Shown: piece after piece, positions 26,167 through 33,640 of the stretch
Layout of the letters: every line of letters begins with the position of its first letter
Position numbering within the stretch: position 1 is the stretch's first letter
Source: an uncultured Bacteroidia bacterium
GTDB taxonomy: Bacteria; Bacteroidota; Bacteroidia; Bacteroidales; ML635J-15
DNA: 64,000 bases
Direction of reading: 5' to 3'
Assembly: GCA_902776565.1 (NCBI GenBank)
Contig: CACYQN010000008.1
Span: 25,526 to 89,525, forward strand
Notes under the pieces: generated by a model
Databases searched by the model: none
What the model saw: only the letters and a program-made list of their open reading frames with translations
What the model was told of the DNA's origin: nothing
Translations under genes and position numbers: made by a program

Positions 26167-26263
26167 TGTATAATGGGGCTAAAAGAAGAAAAGGCTAACA
26201 GGCTTGCAGGCAAACTTGTTTCTAGCTAACGGTTAGATGCAAAAAATGTATGAATGATAATCT

Positions 26264-26291
26264 GTAGCGGCGCAATGCATTGCGCCGCTAC
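26264..26291. repeat. 28-bp perfect palindrome, copy 1
   Basis: GTAGCGGCGCAATG joined to CATTGCGCCGCTAC, a perfect palindrome with no loop. Copy 2 (one base changed) is at 32221-32248. Both are intergenic, between same-strand genes. Confidence 0.85.
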
Positions 26292-26369
26292 AAAATTGAT
26301 ATAAAATAATTTAAAACAATCATAAACATAGAAACCAAGAAACGCCGAAGGCATTAAAACTTAGAAACC

Positions 26370-27140
26370 ATGAAACCTTATCCCATTTTCATTCTCCACG
26401 GCCTCTTCGACTGCACCCTCTCCTGGAACCCCATCGCCGACCTGCTTTCGTCCTCCTTCTCCGTCCACCTCCTTCCTCTCCGCAATCACCGCGATGCAAA
26501 GCGCTGCCCGACGATGTCATTCGACGAAATGGCCGACGATGTAAAGGCATATGCAGACGAGCACAACATTGAGAAATTTATCTTTGTGGGACATTCCTTG
26601 GGTGGAAAAACCGCCATGCAGTTTGCACTGAAATATCCGCAGATGCTCGAAAAAGTGGTTGTCATCGATATTTCTCCATGCAGGATGAGTTCGCTTATAG
26701 AACACAACTCAATTATAACCAACCTATTAAATCAGGTAATGGCGGTAAAAAACCTTCCGCTTTCCGACTTTCATTCATTTGCCGAATTTGCCAACGGAAT
26801 TTCCTCTTTCGACGACGATACCAAGCGCGCAATTATCGGAAACATAAGATACGACGGCAAGGCATTTTTGTGGCAAATTGACATTGATGCCGTATTCAAC
26901 AATTTCGACAAACTGACCGACGGTTTCGATGCGGATGATTTTATTGATAAAAAGATTGAAGTTCCAACCTTGTTTATCAGGGCGTTAGATTCAGAGTTTT
27001 TGCCTTCGTCCGACTACAAGACCACAAAATACATATTTCCAAACAGTGAAATCGTTGAAATTCCTGATTGCACTCATAGGATACATTTCGAGAAGCCAAA
27101 ATTGTTAGCCGACGAAATCTCAAAATATCTGCTTCGCTAA
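26370..27140 (+). CDS. Alpha/beta hydrolase, YbfF-like esterase
   Basis: 256 residues. The nucleophile elbow is FVGHSLGGKTA (Ser about 77), the oxyanion motif HGLFD lies at residues 10-14, the acid is probably Asp in RALDSEFLP, and the catalytic His is in DCTHRIHFEKP. The overall layout (short cap between about 110 and 190, length about 255) matches the YbfF-type acyl esterases that cleave short-chain or acyl-CoA esters. No signal peptide, so cytosolic. It stands between pheS and the polyamine genes and need not be related to either. Confidence 0.85.
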   Translation: MKPYPIFILHGLFDCTLSWNPIADLLSSSFSVHLLPLRNHRDAKRCPTMSFDEMADDVKAYADEHNIEKFIFVGHSLGGKTAMQFALKYPQMLEKVVVIDISPCRMSSLIEHNSIITNLLNQVMAVKNLPLSDFHSFAEFANGISSFDDDTKRAIIGNIRYDGKAFLWQIDIDAVFNNFDKLTDGFDADDFIDKKIEVPTLFIRALDSEFLPSSDYKTTKYIFPNSEIVEIPDCTHRIHFEKPKLLADEISKYLLR

Positions 27141-27170
27141 TTTTTTCTTCCACATTTCAATAATAAAGCA

Positions 27171-27179
27171 TACTTTTGC
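27171..27179 (+). promoter_or_regulatory. -7 element for the agmatinase operon
   Basis: TACTTTTGC (TAnnTTTGC) about 20 bases before the ATG at 27200; the TTTG box is weak. It supports the ATG at 27200 over the in-frame TTG at 27188. Confidence 0.5.
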
Positions 27180-27199
27180 GAAAATAATTGAAACTTATA

Positions 27200-28054
27200 A
27201 TGGACAGAACTTACGCAGGAATTCCAGAAGAATATGCTGGCTACGAAAACGCCAAAGTAGTGGTGTTGCCAGTGCCTTACGACGAAACTTCAACATGGGT
27301 GAAAGGTGCCGACCAAGGTCCCGAAGCCTTCCTTGAAGCATCGGAAAACATGGAAATATACGACCTCGAATCGGATACCGAAGTCTATAAGCGCGGCGTT
27401 TGGCTCGATGACATCATGGACTGCGACAAAGACCCGGAAAAAATGGCAATGCAGGTGAAGGCAAAAGCCGACAAATTTTACGAGGACGGCAAGCTTTTCA
27501 CAATGATTGGCGGCGAACATTCGGTGTCGATTGGCGCAATAATGTCAACCGTTGAGCATTTCGACAACCTGAGCGTGCTGCATCTCGATGCACATTCCGA
27601 CCTTCGCAGCGAATACGAAGGTACACCGTTCAGCCACGCCTGTGCAATGCACTGGGCATCGAAGCATACCAATTTGATTCAGGTTGGAATCCGCAGTATG
27701 GACATTTCGGAGAAGCAATACTCGAAGCGCGAAAATGTTTTCCGCGCCGAGGACATTGCCGAGCGTACCGACGACTGGCAGCAGGAAGTAATCGACAAGC
27801 TCACCGACAATGTTTACCTCTCCATTGACCTCGACTACTTCGACCCGTCGGTACTGCCATCGACTGGCACACCCGAACCGGGCGGAATGACTTGGTATCC
27901 AACGCTCAAACTGCTCAAAAAATTGGCAAAGCAGAAGAAAATCGTCGGTTTCGACATCGTTGAACTTGCACCGAATCCGGCCGACAAGTCGTCGGATTTC
28001 CTTGCAGCAAAACTGTATTTCAAGATTTTAACTTACATATTTGAAGAACTTTAA
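27200..28054 (+). CDS. speB: Agmatinase (arginase/ureohydrolase family)
   Basis: 284 residues. Hydrolyses agmatine (or a related guanidino compound) to putrescine and urea using two Mn ions. The metal ligands are visible: GGEHSVSIG (His), HLDAHSDLR (Asp, His, Asp) and SIDLDYFDPSVLPSTGTPEPGG (Asp, Asp). The size and the TGTPEPGG segment fit agmatinases better than arginases, but substrate cannot be fixed from sequence. The next gene, a deoxyhypusine-synthase homologue, starts 13 bases after the stop, so the two form an operon for polyamine metabolism. Confidence 0.88.
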   Translation: MDRTYAGIPEEYAGYENAKVVVLPVPYDETSTWVKGADQGPEAFLEASENMEIYDLESDTEVYKRGVWLDDIMDCDKDPEKMAMQVKAKADKFYEDGKLFTMIGGEHSVSIGAIMSTVEHFDNLSVLHLDAHSDLRSEYEGTPFSHACAMHWASKHTNLIQVGIRSMDISEKQYSKRENVFRAEDIAERTDDWQQEVIDKLTDNVYLSIDLDYFDPSVLPSTGTPEPGGMTWYPTLKLLKKLAKQKKIVGFDIVELAPNPADKSSDFLAAKLYFKILTYIFEEL

Positions 28055-28067
28055 AAACACAAAAGAA

Positions 28068-29048
28068 ATGGAAAAAGGACCTATTTCACAATTCATCACA
28101 CACCACTACCGTCATTTCAACTCGGCAGTTATCGTTGACGCTGCAAAGGCATACGACGAACACATCAAGGCAGGCGGCAAAATGATGCTTGCAATGGCTG
28201 GCGCTATGAGTACCGCAGAAATCGGACTTTCGCTAGCCGAAATGATCCGTCAGGACAAGGTTAGCATCGTGTGCTGCTCGGCAAACAACCTCGAAGAGGA
28301 CATCATGAACCTCGTGGCTCACAACCACTACTACCGCGTTCCCAACTACCGCGACCTCACTCCGGAACAGGAACACGAACTCCTCAACAACCACTACAAC
28401 CGTGTTACCGACACCTGTATCCCCGAAGAGGAAGCATTCCGTCGTCTCGAACACCATCTTGTAGATATTTGGAAGGACATGAAGGCTAAGGGCGAAAGAC
28501 TTTTCGCATGGGAAGTTATCTACAGACTTCTCCGCAGCGGCGTTCTCGAACAGTACTACGAAATTGACCCGAAGGACAGCTGGGTTCTTGCAGCTTGCGA
28601 AAAGAATATTCCTATCATAGTTCCCGCTTGGGAAGACTGCACAACAGCAAACATCTACACCGCACACTGCATACGCGGCGAATTCGATCCGTCAATCTCG
28701 ATGATTAAGAACGGTATCGAAACCATGATATTCCTCACCGAATGGTACAAGAAGAACAGCGGCGGCAAGGGCGTTGGCTTCTTCCAGATTGGTGGCGGTA
28801 CAGCAGGCGACTTCCCGATCTGCGTAGTTCCTATGATGGAACAGGACCTCGAATGGCACGGCACTCCATTGTGGGCTTACTTCTGCCAGATAAGCGACTG
28901 TACAACATCGTACGGTTCGTACTCGGGCGCAGTTCCGAACGAAAAGATTACCTGGGGCAAGCTCTCGAAGGACACTCCTCGTTTCATCATCGAATCGGAC
29001 GCAACCATCGTAGCTCCGTTGTTGTTCAGCTATGTTTTAGGTTGGTAA
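28068..29048 (+). CDS. Deoxyhypusine synthase family enzyme (bacterial polyamine type)
   Basis: 326 residues from the ATG at 28068 (the frame is open from a TTG at 28041). The NAD-binding Rossmann-like core shows GGKMMLAMAGAMSTAEIG and GVGFFQIGGGTAGDFPI; the active-site lysine equivalent is K298 in EKITWGKLSK, followed by FIIESDATIVAPLLFSYV. Bacteria lack eIF5A, so bacterial homologues probably transfer an aminobutyl group to a small acceptor such as putrescine (homospermidine synthase-like activity). Coupling to agmatinase supports a role in making a triamine. A strong terminator follows. The family is sure; the product is inferred. Confidence 0.88.
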   Translation: MEKGPISQFITHHYRHFNSAVIVDAAKAYDEHIKAGGKMMLAMAGAMSTAEIGLSLAEMIRQDKVSIVCCSANNLEEDIMNLVAHNHYYRVPNYRDLTPEQEHELLNNHYNRVTDTCIPEEEAFRRLEHHLVDIWKDMKAKGERLFAWEVIYRLLRSGVLEQYYEIDPKDSWVLAACEKNIPIIVPAWEDCTTANIYTAHCIRGEFDPSISMIKNGIETMIFLTEWYKKNSGGKGVGFFQIGGGTAGDFPICVVPMMEQDLEWHGTPLWAYFCQISDCTTSYGSYSGAVPNEKITWGKLSKDTPRFIIESDATIVAPLLFSYVLGW

Positions 29049-29068
29049 CATTACCTAAATTCAATATA

Positions 29069-29099
29069 AAATGCCCATCGGTTGCGGTGGGCATTTTTT
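29069..29099 (+). terminator. Rho-independent terminator after the DHS-like gene
   Basis: AAATGCCCA (29069-29077) pairs with TGGGCATTT (29088-29096), followed by Ts to 29099; 20 bases after the stop at 29048. Confidence 0.85.
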
Positions 29100-29130
29100 G
29101 TTTATGAGAATGGTACTGATGAAATAAACT

Positions 29131-29205
29131 TATTTCAAATAAAACTATTTCAAATAAAGTTATTTCAAATAGAATTATTTCAAATCTATTTATTTCAAAT
29201 AAAAT
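29131..29205 (+). repeat. Tandem array of an 11-bp palindrome, period exactly 15 bp
   Basis: TATTTCAAATA starts at 29131, 29146, 29161, 29176 (last base C) and 29191, giving five units of exactly 15 bp; a decayed unit precedes at about 29116. Each core is symmetrical around its central base. The array ends just before the TACATTTGC promoter element (29209-29217) of the ATPase gene. Confidence 0.9.
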
Positions 29206-29208
29206 TAT

Positions 29209-29217
29209 TACATTTGC
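29209..29217 (+). promoter_or_regulatory. -7 element of the second ATPase, abutting the palindrome array
   Basis: TACATTTGC fits TAnnTTTGC and lies 9 bases before the ATG at 29227. The -33 region falls inside the last palindrome units, so proteins bound there could block or replace the TTTG contact. Operator function is inferred. Confidence 0.5.
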
Positions 29218-29226
29218 AAAAAATAT

Positions 29227-30384
29227 ATGACGATGAAAGAAACGGATAATTTTGATTTGGAAATGCCATTTGCATACGGCAAAGTTGCTGAGAATAAAGA
29301 TTTTGTTGGTAGAGAAAAAGACATTGAACATCTGCTGACAAATTTCAAAGGGCATATAAATACCACAATAATTTCGCCAAGAAGATGGGGAAAGACATCG
29401 CTTGTGCAACACGTTTTGTCTATGCTTTCAAAAGATAAGAGATATTATCTAGCTCAAGTTGACATATTCAATTGTCGTAACGAGGAGCAATTCTACGATT
29501 CTTATGTCAATGCCATAATGAAAGCAACGACAACCAAATTTGATGCTTTTTCGCTGGCCGTAAAGAAATATCTTGGCTCATTTGGGCCAAAATTTTCTGT
29601 TTCCGACGATGGGCAGCAAGTCGATTTTTCTGTCTCCTTGGATTTTCATGACAAGAATTATTCAGTCGATGAAATTCTTGATTTGCCACAGCGGATAGCA
29701 AAGGAAAAAGGCAAGAAATTTATCGTGTGCATCGATGAGTTCCAAACCATAAACGAGTACAACGACCCATTAGGATTTCAACGCAAATTACGAGCTCACT
29801 GGCAGTTGCATAACTCGGTAAGCTATTGCTTGTATGGTAGCAAACGACATATGCTGATGGATATTTTCGGCAACTACGAAATGCCATTCTACAGGTTTGG
29901 CGACATAATGTTTTTGGATAAGATTCCCGAGGATGTGATGTCGAAATTTGTCGTGAAGCGTTTCAAGGACACAGGTAAGAAGATTAGTATTGAATTGGCT
30001 ACGAAACTTGTGCGGATGGTCTCCTTGCATCCTTATTATATACAGCAGTTGGCACAACAGTCGTGGCTTCGCACTGCCGATGTTTGCTCGGAGGAAATTG
30101 TAAACTCTGCACTTGAAAGCATTGTGGCACAACTTAGCCTTCTATTTAGCAATCTTTTGGATTCGCTTACGCCAAAGCAGATAAGTTTCTTGTACGCGAT
30201 TATTGATGGTGTAGATAATTTTTCATCAACAGAAGTGCTGAAAAAATACAACCTTGGAACTTCTGCAAACATTAAGAATCTGCGTAATGCAATGGTTTCT
30301 CGCGACATTATTGACCTGATGCCAGGAAAGAAAATGGAAATTCAAGACCCTATGTTCGAGCATTGGCTTAAAGGATTGAGATAA
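29227..30384 (+). CDS. P-loop ATPase, paralogue of the one at 2224-3363
   Basis: 385 residues (ATG at 29227; another Met at residue 3). Walker A is SPRRWGKTSL (about 55-64), Walker B is FIVCIDEFQTI (about 165-175), and the sensor segment is YGSKRHMLMDIFGN. The C-terminal winged-helix-like part begins near 290 (LLDSLTPKQISFLYAIIDG) and ends with EIQDPMFEHWLKGLR. The same motif order, the GSxRH sensor and the DPMFEHWL-type ending mark it as a member of the Bacteroidetes Arch_ATPase-like group. Role unknown. It is preceded by an unusual palindrome array and stands alone between the polyamine operon and a nucleoid-protein gene. Confidence 0.85.
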   Translation: MTMKETDNFDLEMPFAYGKVAENKDFVGREKDIEHLLTNFKGHINTTIISPRRWGKTSLVQHVLSMLSKDKRYYLAQVDIFNCRNEEQFYDSYVNAIMKATTTKFDAFSLAVKKYLGSFGPKFSVSDDGQQVDFSVSLDFHDKNYSVDEILDLPQRIAKEKGKKFIVCIDEFQTINEYNDPLGFQRKLRAHWQLHNSVSYCLYGSKRHMLMDIFGNYEMPFYRFGDIMFLDKIPEDVMSKFVVKRFKDTGKKISIELATKLVRMVSLHPYYIQQLAQQSWLRTADVCSEEIVNSALESIVAQLSLLFSNLLDSLTPKQISFLYAIIDGVDNFSSTEVLKKYNLGTSANIKNLRNAMVSRDIIDLMPGKKMEIQDPMFEHWLKGLR

Positions 30385-30420
30385 TTTTCCTATCTTCACA
30401 ACCGAAAAATAAAAAACAAA

Positions 30421-31452
30421 ATGATAACAGAAAGTACTAATATAGAAGCCTTTGCGATCCACATGGTGGGCAGCAAGGCCGAAGACGAGGGCTACAGCCT
30501 GTCGAAATCGGAGATGGAAGTTGATGACGAGATGAAGGAAATCCTGAGAGACTACTTCCTTTTGTCGTTCAAATCGGACGAATTGTACAATTTCTACCAC
30601 GACAGCGAACTATCTTACAACGAGGTTTGCGACTATGTAGCCAAGATTTTTGATGACAGTTCGCAGCTTTTCGAGCAGTCGGTAAACCTTACCAAGCATC
30701 TGTACGAAAAAAGTTCGCATCCCAACATCAAGTCGGGCGAATTTTATGTGGTGCTCTTCCGCGACTGCGAGGTCGATGGCGAGATTGTTGATGCCGTAGG
30801 TTTATTCAAGTCCGAAAACAAGGACACATTCCTCAAGGTCAAGCGCGACGGCGAAAACTTCTGCGTCGAGTGCGACCGTGGCATCAATCCGCGAAAGATG
30901 GACAAAGGCTGCATAGTGTTCAACCACGAGCGCGAAAACGGCTTTGTGGTCAAGGTCATCGACAATACCAACCGCACCGAGGCGCACTACTGGACCGACG
31001 ACTTCCTGCACATCAAACAGCGTCAGGACAAGTACTACAATACCCACAATGTGATGTCGATGTACAAGAACTTTGTCACCAAGGAAATGCCGCAGCAGTT
31101 TGAGATGTCGAAAGCCGACCAGGCCGACCTGCTCAACCGTTCGGTGAAGTTTTTCAAGGAAAACGAAAACTTCGAGATGCAGAACTTCGAGGATTCGGTA
31201 ATCCAGCAGCCCGAAGTCATCCAGCAGTTCCAAACTTTCAAGGATACTTTTTCGCGCGAAAACGACTTCGAGATTCCCGAAAGTTTCGACATTTCCGATT
31301 CGGCAGTGAAGAAGCAGAGCCGTGCCTTCAAGAGCGTCATCAAGTTGGACAAGAATTTCCACATTTATGTCCACGGCAACCGCAACCTCATTGAGCAGGG
31401 CGAGGACGAAAAGGGAAAGTTCTACAAGGTGTATTACAAGGAGGAGGAATAA
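30421..31452 (+). CDS. Nucleoid-associated protein, NdpA/YejK family
   Basis: 343 residues. The sequence NIEAFAIHMVGSKAEDEGYSLSKSE at the start, the segment VVLFRDCEVDGEIVDAVGLFKSENKDTFLKVKRDGENFCVECDRGINPRKMDKGCIVFN and the acidic C-terminal part fit the NdpA (PF04245) family as found in Bacteroidetes. E. coli YejK is nucleoid-associated; biochemical function is not known. It follows the ATPase by 36 bp and may share its message. A short repeat element sits 6 bases after its stop. Confidence 0.8.
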   Translation: MITESTNIEAFAIHMVGSKAEDEGYSLSKSEMEVDDEMKEILRDYFLLSFKSDELYNFYHDSELSYNEVCDYVAKIFDDSSQLFEQSVNLTKHLYEKSSHPNIKSGEFYVVLFRDCEVDGEIVDAVGLFKSENKDTFLKVKRDGENFCVECDRGINPRKMDKGCIVFNHERENGFVVKVIDNTNRTEAHYWTDDFLHIKQRQDKYYNTHNVMSMYKNFVTKEMPQQFEMSKADQADLLNRSVKFFKENENFEMQNFEDSVIQQPEVIQQFQTFKDTFSRENDFEIPESFDISDSAVKKQSRAFKSVIKLDKNFHIYVHGNRNLIEQGEDEKGKFYKVYYKEEE

Positions 31453-31458
31453 TAAATG

Positions 31459-31529
31459 GTCATTTCGGAAGCCAGTCGTAGCATGCGATACGGAACGAGG
31501 AGCGTTGCGAAGACGGCTATCCGTAATCT
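31459..31529 (+). repeat. GTCATTTCGG repeat element, copy A (~71 bp)
   Basis: Starts GTCATTTCGGAAGC, contains GGAGCGTTGCGAAGACGGCT and ends TCCGTAATCT. It is a close relative of 49718-49788 and of parts of the longer element in the cyclase gene (10281-10501). It begins 6 bases after the stop of the preceding gene. Confidence 0.8.
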
Positions 31530-31558
31530 ACCAATTTCAGACAATGATAGTTTTTTCA

Positions 31559-31567
31559 TAACTTTGC
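31559..31567 (+). promoter_or_regulatory. -7 element of the YigZ-family gene
   Basis: TAACTTTGC (TAnnTTTGC) 18 bases before the TTG at 31586; it supports that non-ATG start. The TTTG box is degenerate (TTTC). Confidence 0.5.
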
Positions 31568-31585
31568 ACAAAATTCTTTTCAGTT

Positions 31586-32203
31586 TTGCCAGACATTATC
31601 GACACATATAAAACCATCGTTTCCAGCTCGGAAGGCTTCTATTCCGAGAAGGGTAGCAAGTTCATCTCGCTGGCATTTCCGGTGCGAACCGAAGACGAGG
31701 TCAGGGAAAACCTGCAGGCTGTGAAGAAAAAATACTACGATGCCAGGCACCATGTGTATGCCTTTGTGATTGGCGACTATGGCGATAACTACCGTTGCAG
31801 CGATGACGGTGAACCTTCCAATAGTTCGGGGATGCCAGTGCTGGGACAGTTGCGTTCATTTGGGCTTACATATACGATGATTGTTGTCGTGAGGTATTTC
31901 GGTGGGACAAAACTTGGCATTCCAGGATTGATAAACGCCTATCGCACAGCCGCTGCCGATGCGTTGAACAATGCGCAGATTGTGGAGGAGACTATTGATG
32001 CATCGTATTCGCTGTCGTTCACTTACGACGAGGTTAATTTTGTGATGAAATGCCTTAAGGATTACGATGCCAAGATTGTTGCACAATATTTTACCGAGGA
32101 TTGCCGTTTGAATTTTATGGTAAAACTGTCGATGGAAGCTCCGCTGGTGGAGGCACTGTCGAAGAATTACAAGGTTGGAATAAACAAAATGGACAATGGA
32201 TAA
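31586..32203 (+). CDS. YigZ/IMPACT family protein with a TTG start
   Basis: 205 residues. No ATG fits; TTG at 31586 gives the expected N-terminus (PDIIDTYKTIVSSSEGFYSEKGSKFISLAFPV). The IMPACT domain is clear: ARHHVYAFVIGDYGDNYRCSDDGEPSNSSGMPVLGQL, then VVVRYFGGTKLGIPGLINAYRTAAADAL, followed by the C-terminal DUF1949-type ferredoxin-like domain. Bacterial members may bind RNA, but their function is not established; eukaryotic IMPACT restrains GCN2. Separate promoter; the downstream acyltransferase follows after a palindrome. Confidence 0.9.
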   Translation: MPDIIDTYKTIVSSSEGFYSEKGSKFISLAFPVRTEDEVRENLQAVKKKYYDARHHVYAFVIGDYGDNYRCSDDGEPSNSSGMPVLGQLRSFGLTYTMIVVVRYFGGTKLGIPGLINAYRTAAADALNNAQIVEETIDASYSLSFTYDEVNFVMKCLKDYDAKIVAQYFTEDCRLNFMVKLSMEAPLVEALSKNYKVGINKMDNG

Positions 32204-32220
32204 TTGACAATGGACAATTT

Positions 32221-32248
32221 GTAGCGGTGCAATGCATTGCGCCGCTAC
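32221..32248. repeat. 28-bp palindrome, copy 2
   Basis: GTAGCGGTGCAATG plus CATTGCGCCGCTAC, one substitution (T for C at position 8) from the perfect palindrome at 26264-26291. Preceded by ATGGACAATGG/ATAATTGACA repeats. Confidence 0.85.
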
Positions 32249-32275
32249 GGATTATCAAATAAAAACAAAAGGAAA

Positions 32276-32824
32276 ATGGGAAGAAAATTTTCACGGTTCT
32301 TTATTCGCGGGTGGAATGTGGTGGAAGCCCCCGAAATGACCAAGGCCTTGGTTGTTATGGCTCCACACACCAGCATGATTGATTTCATTCATGGAAAGTT
32401 GTACTTTTCAAGCTGCGGCTACAAGCCAAAATTTTTGATGAAAGCCGAAATGTTCAAATGGCCGCTGTCGCCAATTTTGCGTGCTCTCGGCGCTGTTCCT
32501 ATCGACCGTAGCAAGAAGGTGGGACAGATTCGTCAGGTGGTGGAAGCATACGAGAAAAACGACAATTTCATTCTGGTGATGTGTCCCGAAGGCACGCGCA
32601 AGAAGGTGAAGAACTGGAAACGCGGTTTCATAAAGATGGCCAAGAACGCCAATGTGCCTGTGTATTGCGGTTTTATCGACTACAAGACTCACTCGATGGG
32701 CATAAAGTGCGAACTCGACATGTCGGGCGACGACAAGGAGATTATGAACCGCATGAAAGCCGTTTACGCCGATATGGAAGGTCGTCACAAAGGTTGTTTT
32801 GATGCTACACCCGATGAAAATTAG
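32276..32824 (+). CDS. 1-acyl-glycerol-3-phosphate acyltransferase-like protein
   Basis: 182 residues from the ATG at 32276 (the longer frame from a TTG begins inside a palindrome). The catalytic HX4D motif is APHTSMIDF (His about 28, Asp about 33), and the substrate motif is CPEGTRKK (EGTR); GAVPIDRSKK is the third conserved block. These PlsC-type enzymes acylate lysophospholipids at the membrane. It is shorter than classical PlsC (about 240) and lacks an N-terminal membrane helix, like the family of short Bacteroidetes acyltransferases. The next gene overlaps its stop (ATGAAAATTAG), so the two are coupled. Confidence 0.88.
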   Translation: MGRKFSRFFIRGWNVVEAPEMTKALVVMAPHTSMIDFIHGKLYFSSCGYKPKFLMKAEMFKWPLSPILRALGAVPIDRSKKVGQIRQVVEAYEKNDNFILVMCPEGTRKKVKNWKRGFIKMAKNANVPVYCGFIDYKTHSMGIKCELDMSGDDKEIMNRMKAVYADMEGRHKGCFDATPDEN

Positions 32825-33593
32825 TCTGTTACAATTAGATACGCTCTGGAAGGACAAGCACGCCAACCTTGAGACCATCGCCTACCGCATCGACGAGAAC
32901 CAAGGTTCCGACATCTATGTGCTTCCCGAAATGTTTGCCACCGGCTTTTGCAACGAGGTTGACGAACTTGGCGAAACCATTTACGGACAAATAGTTGACG
33001 AAATGAAGTCGCTGGCTGCAAAGTACGATGCCGCCGTTTGCGGGTCGCTTATCCTACACGATGGTGCAAAATATTATAATTCATTCCTTTTCGTGAAACC
33101 AGACGGTGAGATTTTGCGCTACGACAAACGGCATCTGTTCCGCTTTGGCGGTGAAGCCGATATGTTTTCGCAGGGAGAAAACAGAGTAGTGGTCGAGTAC
33201 AAAGGATATAGGATTTTGCTTCAGGTGTGCTACGACCTTCGTTTCCCGGTGTGGAGCCGCAACCGCAACGACTACGATGTGATTTTCTATGTGGCAAACT
33301 GGCCAGACAGCCGTCGCAAGGTTTTCGACACTTTGCTCAAGGCAAGGGCTATTGAGAATCAGGCGTATGTGGTTGGCGTGAACCGCGTTGGCGATGATGG
33401 CAACGGCTTGCACTATGACGGTGGAAGCTGCATAATCGATTTCAAGGGCGAGTATGTGGGGCGTTGTCCCGAAAACGAGGAATTTGTCCTTACGGAAAAA
33501 CTTGATATTGAGGCTTTACGGCAGTTCCGCGAGAAATTCCCCGCATGGAGCGATGCTGATGAAATCATGCTAAAAAACACTATTGGCATTTGA
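32814..33593 (+). CDS. Nitrilase-superfamily amidohydrolase (YafV-like omega-amidase)
   Basis: 259 residues from the ATG at 32814, which overlaps the stop of the acyltransferase gene. The Glu-Lys-Cys triad is visible: LPEMFATGF (Glu), YDKRHLFRFGGE (Lys) and LQVCYDLRFPVWSRN (Cys). YafV-type enzymes hydrolyse 2-oxoglutaramate or similar omega-amides to the keto acid and ammonia. The WP(D)xRRxxFDTLLKARAIENQAYVVGVNRVG segment fits that subgroup. Substrate assignment is by family only. Cytosolic. It precedes carbamate kinase and ornithine carbamoyltransferase genes, so a link to nitrogen recycling is plausible. Confidence 0.88.
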   Translation: MKISLLQLDTLWKDKHANLETIAYRIDENQGSDIYVLPEMFATGFCNEVDELGETIYGQIVDEMKSLAAKYDAAVCGSLILHDGAKYYNSFLFVKPDGEILRYDKRHLFRFGGEADMFSQGENRVVVEYKGYRILLQVCYDLRFPVWSRNRNDYDVIFYVANWPDSRRKVFDTLLKARAIENQAYVVGVNRVGDDGNGLHYDGGSCIIDFKGEYVGRCPENEEFVLTEKLDIEALRQFREKFPAWSDADEIMLKNTIGI

Positions 33594-33613
33594 TAAAAAA
33601 AGTATAGTTTTGC
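33582..33613 (+). promoter_or_regulatory. Promoter of the carbamate kinase gene
   Basis: ATTG at 33582-33585, a 19-base spacer and TAGTTTTG at 33605-33612 (followed by C), close to the Bacteroidetes consensus; about 28 bases before the ATG at 33641. It overlaps the end of the nitrilase gene. Confidence 0.5.
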
Positions 33614-33640
33614 GGTTTCAATTAAAAAAGCGAAACAATT

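Noticed and set aside
29131..29205. CRISPR-like array
   Set aside because: The repeat is only 11 bp at a 15-bp period with about 4-bp spacers; there are no cas genes. It is a tandem operator-like array.
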